The notes beneath the pieces were generated by a model, which was not told the origin of the DNA, did not search any database, and saw only the letters and a program-made list of their open reading frames with translations. Below, piece after piece: positions 25,277-31,565 of a stretch of DNA of 31,565 nucleotides. A program made the position numbers and the translations under genes. Positions within the stretch are counted from its first letter, which is position 1, and the number at the start of each line of letters is the position of its first letter. Source of the DNA: an uncultured Collinsella sp. Lineage in GTDB: Bacteria; Actinomycetota; Coriobacteriia; Coriobacteriales; Coriobacteriaceae. The stretch lies in assembly GCA_938005465.1 (NCBI GenBank), contig CALLNU010000037.1:1-31565 (forward strand). The letters run 5' to 3'.

Positions 25277-26848
25277 ATGCGGTCGATTCTTCCCAAGGGG
25301 GAAAGCAGGAAGCGTCGCAGCATCGCGGTGCGCGCGATCGCCTGCGTTCTCGTCGCCCTGTTCGCGCTTCCCTTCGCGGGGTGCAGTGCGAGCCCGAACG
25401 CGACCGGTGGCACGGCAGGCTCTCAGGAATACACTGTGAGCGTCTCGCTCTCCGGCGGGTCAGGGCGCGCAAGCATCGCCTCACCCACCACAATTGTGAA
25501 GGATGGCGACACCTACACCGCGACCATCACCTGGTCGAGTTCGAACTACGACAAAATGACCGTCAACGGCGTGGACTACGCGCCCGTAAACGACGGCGGC
25601 AACTCCACGTTCGAGATACCCGTCACGCTCGACGAGGACATCGCCGTGTCGGCCGAGACCGTCGCCATGTCGACGCCGCACACCATCGACTACACGCTCC
25701 ACTTCGACTCATCCACCATGAAGGAGAAATCGAGCGACGATGCAAGCGGCGGCCCCCCTGCGGGAACGGCTTCAAGCGCCGCGGCCGACTTCCACAACGC
25801 CGATTTGGGCTGCGGCTGGGAGCCGACGGGGGCGCTTCAGCTTGAATACGCCGAGCACTTCACTGTCGACGAGTACGAAGGCGGCCTGCGGCTTATCTGC
25901 ATTTCGAACGGGGAGCGCTTCCTCGTGGTACCGCAAGATGCGAAGGTACCTGATGGGTTGAGCTCCGACATCGCGGTCATAAGGCGTCCCGCCAACAAGG
26001 TGTACCTCGTGTCGTCGGCGACGATGTGCCTGGTCGACGCGCTCGATGCGAACGACAACATCCTCATGTCGGGCACGAAGGCCGACGATTGCTCGGTTGC
26101 GGGCTTCAAAAGCGCACTCGAAAGTGGGGCGATCGCCTACGGCGGCAAGTACAGCGCGCCCGACTACGAGCGAATATCGGCCTCGGGCTGCACGCTCGCC
26201 ATCGAGAACACCATGATCAACCACACGCCCGATGTGAAGGAAAAGCTGCAGAAGCTCGGGCTCGTCGTGCTCACCGAACAGTCGTCGAGCGAGCCCGAAG
26301 CACTCGGGCGCGTCGAGTGGATTAAGCTTTTCGGCGTCCTGTTCGACAAGGAAGACGAGGCCGCGCACTTGTTCAACGAGCAGAAGGCCCGCGTCGAGCA
26401 AACGTCGGGTCTCGCGTCGTCAGGTAAAACCGTGGCGTATTTCTACATTAACTCGAACGGGGCCGCCGTCACGCGGCGGGCGGGCGACTACGTGGCGCAG
26501 ATGATCGAGCTTGCAGGCGGCAACTACGCGCTCGATGACGCGCAGACGGCGTCGACGTCAGGTTCGTCAGTAACGCTCGAAATGGAGCGCTTCTACGCGA
26601 CGGCGAAGGATGCCGACATCATCGTCTACAACGGCACCATCGACGAATCGGTTGCCACCTTGAACGACTTCGTAGGCAAAAACGCGCTATTGTCGCAGTT
26701 CAAAGCCGTGAAGAACGGCAACGTCTGGGTCACAAGCGCCGACATGTACCAGCAGATGACTTCCACCGCCGACATTATCGACGAGCTGCACGGGGCGTTC
26801 ACCGGCGATGACGCGAGCAACTTCCATTATCTGAGGAAGCTCGGCTAG
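25277..26848 (+). CDS. btuF: Substrate-binding lipoprotein (BtuF/FepB class) with an extra N-terminal beta domain
   Basis: 523 residues. Long basic n-region, hydrophobic stretch and lipobox PFAGC (Cys36). Residues about 50-155 form a beta-type domain (KDGDTYTATITWSSSNYDKM, then STFEIPVTLDED, ending TIDYTLHFD). By eye its layout recalls haem-binding NEAT domains. Residues about 170-523 are a class III periplasmic-binding fold typical of corrinoid and iron-chelate importers (VIRRPANKVYLVSSATMCLV, EWIKLFGVLFDKE, DADIIVYNGTI). No good ribosome site precedes the ATG, so coupling to the gene 4 bases upstream is likely. The ligand is inferred from the riboswitch, not seen. Confidence 0.82.
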   Translation: MRSILPKGESRKRRSIAVRAIACVLVALFALPFAGCSASPNATGGTAGSQEYTVSVSLSGGSGRASIASPTTIVKDGDTYTATITWSSSNYDKMTVNGVDYAPVNDGGNSTFEIPVTLDEDIAVSAETVAMSTPHTIDYTLHFDSSTMKEKSSDDASGGPPAGTASSAAADFHNADLGCGWEPTGALQLEYAEHFTVDEYEGGLRLICISNGERFLVVPQDAKVPDGLSSDIAVIRRPANKVYLVSSATMCLVDALDANDNILMSGTKADDCSVAGFKSALESGAIAYGGKYSAPDYERISASGCTLAIENTMINHTPDVKEKLQKLGLVVLTEQSSSEPEALGRVEWIKLFGVLFDKEDEAAHLFNEQKARVEQTSGLASSGKTVAYFYINSNGAAVTRRAGDYVAQMIELAGGNYALDDAQTASTSGSSVTLEMERFYATAKDADIIVYNGTIDESVATLNDFVGKNALLSQFKAVKNGNVWVTSADMYQQMTSTADIIDELHGAFTGDDASNFHYLRKLG

Positions 26849-26852
26849 CGCC

Positions 26853-27893
26853 ATGAGAAGCCGGCTTTCCATGACATACGACGAATCACGACGCGCCGCG
26901 CGGTGTCGCGTCGTGACGGCGCTGCTCGCTGTTGTCCTCATCGTGCTCGTCGGGGCCAACCTGTGCATCGGGAGCGTGCTCGTGCCCGCAGACCACATCC
27001 CCGGCATCCTTTCGGGCGGCGCGGCCAATTCCATGGAAAGCCAAGTCATCTGGGAGATTCGCCTGCCGCGCGTGCTTTCAGCCGTGCTTCTCGGCGGGGC
27101 ACTTTCGCTCTCCGGGTTCCTGCTGCAGACGTTTTTCAACAACCCCATCGCCGACCCGTTCATCTTGGGCGTCTCCTCGGGCGCAAAGTTCGTCGTCGCG
27201 CTTACGATGATCGTACTTCTGGGCGCGAACCAGGCCATGTCCTCGCCGGCCATGGTGGCCGCAGCGTTTCTGGGCTCGCTTATCACCATCGGCTTCGTGC
27301 TCCTCATAGCACGGCGCATAAGCTCTATGGCCATGCTCATCGTGGCGGGCGTCATGGTGGGATACATCTGCTCGGCGGCGACGAACTTCCTCATCGCCTT
27401 CGCCGACGACCAGTCCATCGTGAACCTGCACAACTGGTCCTTGGGTAGCTTCTCGGGTTCGAGCTGGGACGACGTCGCGGTCATCGCGGTCGTGGTGATC
27501 ACCGTGAGCGCATGCGTATTCGCGATATCGAAGCCCCTTTCCGCCTTCCAGCTGGGAGAAGCCTACGCGAAAAGCGTCGGCGTGAACGTCTCATGCTTCC
27601 GCGTGGTGCTCGTCCTTCTAGCGAGCATGCTCTCCGCCTGCGTGACCGCGTTCGCTGGTCCGGTGTCGTTCGTAGGCATCGCGGTTCCGCATCTCGTTAA
27701 GTCGGCGCTAAAGTCGTCGAAGCCCATCCGCGTGATTCCTGCGTGCTTCTTGGGAGGCGCCATCTTCTGCGCGGGCTGCGATTTGATCGCGCGCACGCTG
27801 TTCTCCCCCGTCGAGCTTTCCATCAGCGCCGTCACCGCCATCTTCGGCGCGCCGGTGGTTATCGCGCTCATGTTGAAGAAGCGGGTGAGGTAG
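26853..27893 (+). CDS. btuC: BtuC/FecCD-type ABC importer permease
   Basis: Integral membrane permease, 346 residues, with about ten hydrophobic segments. Family motifs: IWEIRLPRVLSAVLLGGALS, FNNPIADPFILGVSSGA, WSLGSFSGSSWDDV, and the late GPVSFVGIAVPHLVK, which contacts the ATPase. The ATG at 26853 lies 4 bases after the previous stop; an in-frame ATG at 26871 is possible. Its stop is joined to the next start (TAGATG). Corrinoid, haem and siderophore permeases share this family, so the substrate rests on context. Confidence 0.9.
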   Translation: MRSRLSMTYDESRRAARCRVVTALLAVVLIVLVGANLCIGSVLVPADHIPGILSGGAANSMESQVIWEIRLPRVLSAVLLGGALSLSGFLLQTFFNNPIADPFILGVSSGAKFVVALTMIVLLGANQAMSSPAMVAAAFLGSLITIGFVLLIARRISSMAMLIVAGVMVGYICSAATNFLIAFADDQSIVNLHNWSLGSFSGSSWDDVAVIAVVVITVSACVFAISKPLSAFQLGEAYAKSVGVNVSCFRVVLVLLASMLSACVTAFAGPVSFVGIAVPHLVKSALKSSKPIRVIPACFLGGAIFCAGCDLIARTLFSPVELSISAVTAIFGAPVVIALMLKKRVR

Positions 27894-29228
27894 ATGGGGG
27901 AATTCGTGCCGCGGCCCAAAACGCTCGGAGGGGACATTCCATGCTTAGACAGTCCTGAGCTCGCACGAAAGTGCCAGAAGGCACTTTCGACTCGTGCGGA
28001 ACTGCGCGCGGAAAGCCTCCTCCGAGCGGAGTCGAACCTCGAAACCCCGGTCGTAACGCAGGCTGACGGAGCGCCGCTTTTCCGCATAAGCGACCTGTCG
28101 GCGGGCTACGACAAGAAGGTCGTAGTCGAAGGCGTCGATCTGGAGGTTCGCGCGGGCGACGTCGTGGCGCTCATCGGGCCGAACGGCTCGGGCAAGTCGA
28201 CCATCTTGAAAACCATCACACGCCATCTGGCACCGCTTGCCGGCGCGATCGAGCTCGACGGGCGGGAGATTTCCCGATGGAAGACGGCGGAGTTCGCAAG
28301 GAACCTTGCCGTTATGCTGACAGATCGACCCCGGACCGAGCTCCTCACCTGCCGCGATATCGTAGAGGCGGGAAGGCATCCCTACACCGGGCGAATGGGC
28401 ACACTCTCGCCCGACGACCATAGTCGGGTCGATGAGGCCATGAAAACCGCACATGTGGAAGAGCTCGCCGAGCGCGACTTCATGCAGATAAGCGACGGGC
28501 AACGCCAGCGCGTCATGCTCGCACGAGCCATCGCGCAGGATCCGCGTGTGCTCGTGCTCGACGAGCCCACGTCGTATCTCGATATCCGCTACCAGATCGA
28601 CCTGCTGCGAATACTTCGCCACCTTTCGAAATCGCGGAATGTGGCTGTCATCATGTCCATCCACGAACTCGAGCTCGCGCAGAAAAGCGCCGACAAGGTG
28701 ATTTGCGTGAAGGACGGCCGGGTCTTCCGCGCCGGCGCACCCGAGGACATATTCACGCGCGAGACGATTGGCGAGCTCTACGGCCTTCAACATGGCACCT
28801 TCAACGAGCGCTTCGGCAGCGTGGAAATTGGGCGCCCACACGGCGATGCGCACACGTTCGTCATCGCTGGCGCAGGTACGGGGTCGGCTGTGTTTCGCCA
28901 GCTCATCCGGCAGGGCAAGGCGTTCTACGCGGGCGTTCTGCACGAAGGGGACATCGACTGCGAGCTCGCGCGCGACCTAGCGACGGAATGCGTGGCCGAG
29001 CGCGCCTTCGAGCCAATCGGGGATAAAACCATGGCCCGCGCCAAAGAGCTCCTCGTCCACTGCGCACGCCTTATCGTGTGCCCCGCCGCCTTCGGCACCA
29101 TAAACGCCCGCAACGCAGAGCTCGTCGAGTTTGCACGCTCGCATGGTATCGAGGTCATGCGAGCGTGCGAAGGCGCATCGGAGGATTCCAAAATTGGAGT
29201 GGGAAGGATAAACTGGACTTTCTTTTAA
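27894..29228 (+). CDS. btuD: BtuD-like ABC ATPase with N- and C-terminal extensions
   Basis: 444 residues against roughly 250 for a plain subunit. The ATPase domain (about 62-300) has Walker A GPNGSGKST, signature ISDGQRQRVMLARAIAQ, Walker B VLVLDEPTSYLD and the switch histidine in MSIHELEL. Before it is a charged extension of about 60 residues whose DNA holds a strong hairpin. After it is a domain of about 140 residues, opening FVIAGAGTGSAVFRQLI and with AGVLHEGDIDCEL and CPAAFGTINARNAEL, that looks like a Rossmann fold of unknown role seen in some corrinoid/iron importer ATPases. The ATG follows the permease stop (TAGATG); no later ATG precedes the ATPase domain. Confidence 0.85.
   Translation: MGEFVPRPKTLGGDIPCLDSPELARKCQKALSTRAELRAESLLRAESNLETPVVTQADGAPLFRISDLSAGYDKKVVVEGVDLEVRAGDVVALIGPNGSGKSTILKTITRHLAPLAGAIELDGREISRWKTAEFARNLAVMLTDRPRTELLTCRDIVEAGRHPYTGRMGTLSPDDHSRVDEAMKTAHVEELAERDFMQISDGQRQRVMLARAIAQDPRVLVLDEPTSYLDIRYQIDLLRILRHLSKSRNVAVIMSIHELELAQKSADKVICVKDGRVFRAGAPEDIFTRETIGELYGLQHGTFNERFGSVEIGRPHGDAHTFVIAGAGTGSAVFRQLIRQGKAFYAGVLHEGDIDCELARDLATECVAERAFEPIGDKTMARAKELLVHCARLIVCPAAFGTINARNAELVEFARSHGIEVMRACEGASEDSKIGVGRINWTFF
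27962..27998 (+). repeat. Strong hairpin inside the btuD 5' coding region
   Basis: CGAAAGTGCC (27966-27975), loop AGAA, GGCACTTTCG (27980-27989): a perfect 10-bp stem. It is extended by CGCA (27962-27965) with TGCG (27995-27998) across a 5-base bulge. It lies between the permease stop and the conserved ATPase domain. Confidence 0.75.
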
Positions 29229-29321
29229 GGATCCTCAGGCTACAGCTCCTACGCCGGCAAGGTCTCCAAGGCGCCGGAGAACCTCAGGAACAGGAATTTC
29301 CACGCCGACGAGCCCAACTAG
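29229..29321 (+). pseudogene. Remnant of an IS3-family OrfB transposase
   Basis: In frame right after the btuD stop, 30 codons read GSSGYSSYAGKVSKAPENLR then NRNFHADEPN and a stop. YSSYAGxVSxAPENL...FHADxPN is the segment of IS3-type OrfB just before the rve catalytic domain, where LWLTDIT would follow. Nothing of the catalytic part remains, and the fragment ends 2 bases before the tetR stop. It marks the right edge of the B12 block. Family assignment is by eye. Confidence 0.65.
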
Positions 29322-29323
29322 GC

Positions 29324-29935
29324 CTAATCCAAGCGAGATTCCAGACTCGACAGACCATTGAGAGTCAGATCGTTGGCGACCTCAGAGACGCGCTCGATAG
29401 GAACCGAGCCGTCAGACAGCGCCCACGTGCGATAGATACCGATAATACCCGACAGCAAAAACGCCAGATAGTAGTCGAACATCTCGTCCTTGAGACCTTG
29501 GGGCAGCAGATCGCGCTCGGCAATCTCATGTTCGAGCGGCGCACGAAGACGAGCCATGAAATCATCGAGCGGAATATTCTCGATCAGCTGACGATTGAGC
29601 ACTAAGTTGTTGCACAGTGCCTCATTAACGGTTTTAAAGAAGGTCGCCGCCGCGCCAAGAGCGCGCTCGCTGGTGTCACCGTCCATAGAAGCAAGCGTTT
29701 TCTCGACCGAGTCGACAATCATCTCCACCACATCGACGGCAATGGCATCAAGCAGGCCGTCAACCGTACCAAAGTGAACGTAAAAGGTCTTGCGGTCGAC
29801 ATTGGCCTCGCGCGCGATGGCACTCACCGTAATGTCTGCCAGCGGCTTTTCCATGAGCAGGCGCTCGAAAGCCGAAAGGATGGCATTACGGCTGCGAACG
29901 ATGCGACGATCAAGACGCGGTTTGCTGGTTGCCAT
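29324..29935 (-). CDS. TetR/AcrR-family transcriptional regulator
   Basis: 203 residues. The N-terminal helix-turn-helix is clear: LADITVSAIAREANVDRKTF then YVHFG (about residues 34-58), followed by an all-helical ligand or dimer domain. GAAGGG about 8 bases upstream supports the ATG at 29935. It lies downstream of, and in the same direction as, the flippase-like gene, with a 116-base gap that holds an inverted repeat. Its target may be itself or the membrane protein. The stop is 2 bases from the transposase remnant, so the last residues could have been affected by the insertion, though the reading frame seems whole. Confidence 0.9.
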   Translation of the reverse strand: MATSKPRLDRRIVRSRNAILSAFERLLMEKPLADITVSAIAREANVDRKTFYVHFGTVDGLLDAIAVDVVEMIVDSVEKTLASMDGDTSERALGAAATFFKTVNEALCNNLVLNRQLIENIPLDDFMARLRAPLEHEIAERDLLPQGLKDEMFDYYLAFLLSGIIGIYRTWALSDGSVPIERVSEVANDLTLNGLSSLESRLD

Positions 29936-29978
29936 GGGCGTGTCCCTTCGATATGCGAGCGTTCATCAACAGATGAGA

Positions 29979-30002
29979 GATAATCTACGTAAGAGGATTA
30001 TC
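29979..30002. promoter_or_regulatory. Candidate TetR operator
   Basis: GATAATC (29979-29985) and GATTATC (29996-30002) are 7-bp inverted repeats with 10 bases between, the inner part holding TACGTA. It sits 44 bases upstream of the tetR start. The right arm read on the minus strand gives a -10-like GATAAT, so a bound repressor would cover it. Autoregulation is inferred. Confidence 0.5.
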
Positions 30003-30051
30003 CCCCATACAGCACAAATATGCCTCGCATCATGAAGAACGCACGACTGCC

Positions 30052-31359
30052 CTACTGCGACTTAGGGTGCTTCTTCTTATTGAGTGCCGACGGAGATACG
30101 CGAATACCATCGCCTGTCTGGCGCACATAGGCTTTATGAGCCGGCTTAGCGGTCCCAGAAGCCTTCTGAGCCTGCTTCTTGGGATCAACAGTAACAGCAT
30201 TCGCGGGGTGCGGCTTAGTGGGCGTAGAGGGCGTCTGAGGTGTGCGGCCGAGCTTGCGCATCACGCGATCCCAGCGCGCATGGATGCTCTCGTTGTGGGC
30301 GCTCTTAAGGCCCAGCAGGGGCGCAGCCAAAATGGTCGGCGCAATAAACGTAATGAGGCGCCACAGCAGATAGCCGGCGGTCGAAGCCGACCCAAAGAAA
30401 TGACCCAAGAACAATGCAAAGCCGCCCTCAGCGCCACCAGTTCCACCGGGCAGGGGGACCGCAGAGCTCAGCAGCTGGACAAAGGCGCTCGCGGCCATGA
30501 CCGAGAAAAAGTCGACCTCGTGGTGGCCAAAGGCAAGCATCAGGAAATACGGAACCAGATAGAAAAACGCGAGCTGCAGCATGGTGATAAACACGGTGAG
30601 CAGCATGGAAGAAAAATGTCCGGCCGAAAGCTTGAACTTCTCGGAGAAGGAGTAGATCTCGCCATCGACAAACGTGCGCCAACTCTCGATCTTAGTGGCC
30701 GAGACACCAATGCGCTCGAGCCAATTGATGATGCAATGGGCGACGCGCGTGACGGTCTTAGGCATGAGCGCGACGGCGAAGATGCCAAGCAAGATGCAGC
30801 AGTGTCCACCAAAGCTAAAGACGCACAGCAGCGTCATGTCGCCGTAGCGTTCGGCAAAAAACGGCATACGGGCGAGCAGCAGGATAGCGCCCCAGGCGAC
30901 CAGGCCAAACTGGTACACGATAAAACGCGTGAATTGCGTGGCGCCGGCCTCGCCCACGTTTTGGCCGGCCTTGGTCAGGCGATAGATCTGAGCCGGGGTG
31001 GAGCCCATCATCATGGGCGTCAGGTTGCCAAAGAAGATGCCACTCGCCTCGACCGAGATCAGGTCGCGGATGCCGACGGGCGAATTGGGATCGAGCCAGA
31101 CGGCGATCGCATAGGCCACAATGCCAAAGAACAGGTACATGAACATGCAAAGACACGCGACAACGAGCCATGACGCCTGGACGCTCGACATAGCGGCCCA
31201 GAACTGCCCCATCTGCCCGGTTACCACCAGATAGACGATATAACCTACCAGCACGACGCCGATAAAGATGGCGCCGCGGCGTGCGCTCTTATTGTCATCT
31301 CCGCCCGAGGCCTCAACCTCGACCTGGAGCTTAGACGTATGCTGAGAGGACTCCGTCAT
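30052..31359 (-). CDS. Flippase-like integral membrane protein (LPG-synthase TM / UPF0104 family)
   Basis: 435 residues with about eight membrane segments and a basic C-terminal tail of about 85 residues (rich in K, P, T and A). Family features: GIFFGNLTPMMMGSTPAQIY after the second pair of helices, and SAVPLPGGTGGAEGGFALFL late in the membrane part, both typical of the flippase-like domain found in lysylphosphatidylglycerol synthases (MprF) and in AglD-like proteins. No synthetase domain is attached. AAGGAG 6 bases upstream selects the ATG at 31359. The lipid or polyprenyl substrate is unknown. Confidence 0.88.
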   Translation of the reverse strand: MTESSQHTSKLQVEVEASGGDDNKSARRGAIFIGVVLVGYIVYLVVTGQMGQFWAAMSSVQASWLVVACLCMFMYLFFGIVAYAIAVWLDPNSPVGIRDLISVEASGIFFGNLTPMMMGSTPAQIYRLTKAGQNVGEAGATQFTRFIVYQFGLVAWGAILLLARMPFFAERYGDMTLLCVFSFGGHCCILLGIFAVALMPKTVTRVAHCIINWLERIGVSATKIESWRTFVDGEIYSFSEKFKLSAGHFSSMLLTVFITMLQLAFFYLVPYFLMLAFGHHEVDFFSVMAASAFVQLLSSAVPLPGGTGGAEGGFALFLGHFFGSASTAGYLLWRLITFIAPTILAAPLLGLKSAHNESIHARWDRVMRKLGRTPQTPSTPTKPHPANAVTVDPKKQAQKASGTAKPAHKAYVRQTGDGIRVSPSALNKKKHPKSQ

Positions 31360-31392
31360 GAGACTCCTTCTAACAGTCAAAATATCTTGGAT

Positions 31393-31398
31393 ATTGTA
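31393..31398 (-). promoter_or_regulatory. Candidate -10 box of the flippase-like gene
   Basis: TACAAT on the minus strand, 34 bases before the start codon. No good -35 hexamer is seen at 16-18 bases, so this is a weak call. Confidence 0.3.
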
Positions 31399-31462
31399 CC
31401 CGTAAGGGCCATAGGCAGAACGCAAAGCTCTGGTTCAAACGGGAATTGCAGACGGTTGTTTG

Positions 31463-31500
31463 AAAATAAAAAACCCGGCCTTCCATAGGAAGTCCGGGTA
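31463..31500 (-). terminator. Rho-independent terminator of the tRNA
   Basis: On the minus strand ACCCGGACTTCC-TATG-GGAAGGCCGGGT (with a short internal mismatch) is followed by TTTTTTATTTT. It comes right after the tRNA 3' end and would end its transcript. Confidence 0.9.
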
Positions 31501-31509
31501 TCAGATGCG

Positions 31510-31565
31510 TGGTAGCCCGTACCAGATTCGAACTGGTGATCTCCGCCTTGAGAGGGCGGCGTCCT
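31510..31565 (-). tRNA. tRNA-Glu (CTC), 3' part
   Basis: The minus strand shows the anticodon arm CCGCC-CTCTCAA-GGCGG with anticodon CTC, the T arm ACCAG-TTCGAAT-CTGGT, the acceptor 3' strand ACGGGCT, discriminator A and an encoded CCA ending at 31510. The 5' part (D arm and acceptor 5' strand) lies beyond the window end. Confidence 0.92.

Noticed and set aside
1..31565. CRISPR array, prophage or toxin-antitoxin pair
   Set aside because: No regularly spaced repeats, phage structural or integrase genes, or small paired frames with recognisable families were seen on either strand.

Overview
The window looks like the chromosome of a high-GC anaerobic gut actinobacterium of the Coriobacteriia, most like Collinsella. 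This is inferred from the overall style of the proteins, the single-chain iron-sulfur serine dehydratase, the LPG-synthase-type membrane protein and the anaerobic (cobalt-early) B12 pathway. No rRNA or other phylogenetic marker is present, so the genus call is moderate only.

Layout. Left flank (1-7149, + strand): serine dehydratase, a membrane-anchored L,D-transpeptidase, and a three-gene MacA/MacB-type ABC export operon. Centre (about 7231-29321): a B12 block of roughly 22 kb. It has a 17-gene leftward (minus strand) operon in which every gene overlaps or lies within a base or so of the next: cobM/cbiF, cbiD, a gutted cbiL, cbiG, cobJ/cbiH, cbiET, cbiA, cobT, cobU, cobS, cobU-like/cobC, cbiB, cobD, cobQ/cbiP, cobO, cbiC, cbiJ. 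Divergent from it is a rightward operon behind a TTGACA-17-TATCAT promoter and a cobalamin riboswitch: a lipoprotein cobaltochelatase (CbiK type), a small lipoprotein, a BtuF-like binding lipoprotein with an extra N-terminal beta domain, a BtuC-like permease and a BtuD-like ATPase with N- and C-terminal extensions. Right flank (29324-31565, minus strand): TetR-type regulator, flippase-like membrane protein, and the 3' end of a tRNA-Glu(CTC) with its terminator.

How it works together. The leftward operon carries every dedicated step from cobalt-precorrin-3 to adenosylcobalamin, including lower-loop assembly. The rightward operon would insert cobalt and import corrinoid or a related tetrapyrrole under B12 feedback. 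The one broken link is CbiL (C20 methylation). Only about 9 N-terminal and about 65 C-terminal residues remain, joined in frame, so de novo synthesis would need a second CbiL elsewhere.

The two ends of the B12 block carry fragments that read as transposase remnants: an IS21-type IstA piece with an in-frame stop at 7231-7350, and an IS3-type OrfB piece at 29229-29321. The block is also visibly richer in G and C than the left flank. Together this suggests a laterally acquired B12 island placed between macB and the tetR gene. The points most worth a second look are the gutted cbiL, the IS-bracketed island, the extracytoplasmic cobaltochelatase with its beta-domain lipoproteins, and the CobU-like/CobC fusion.
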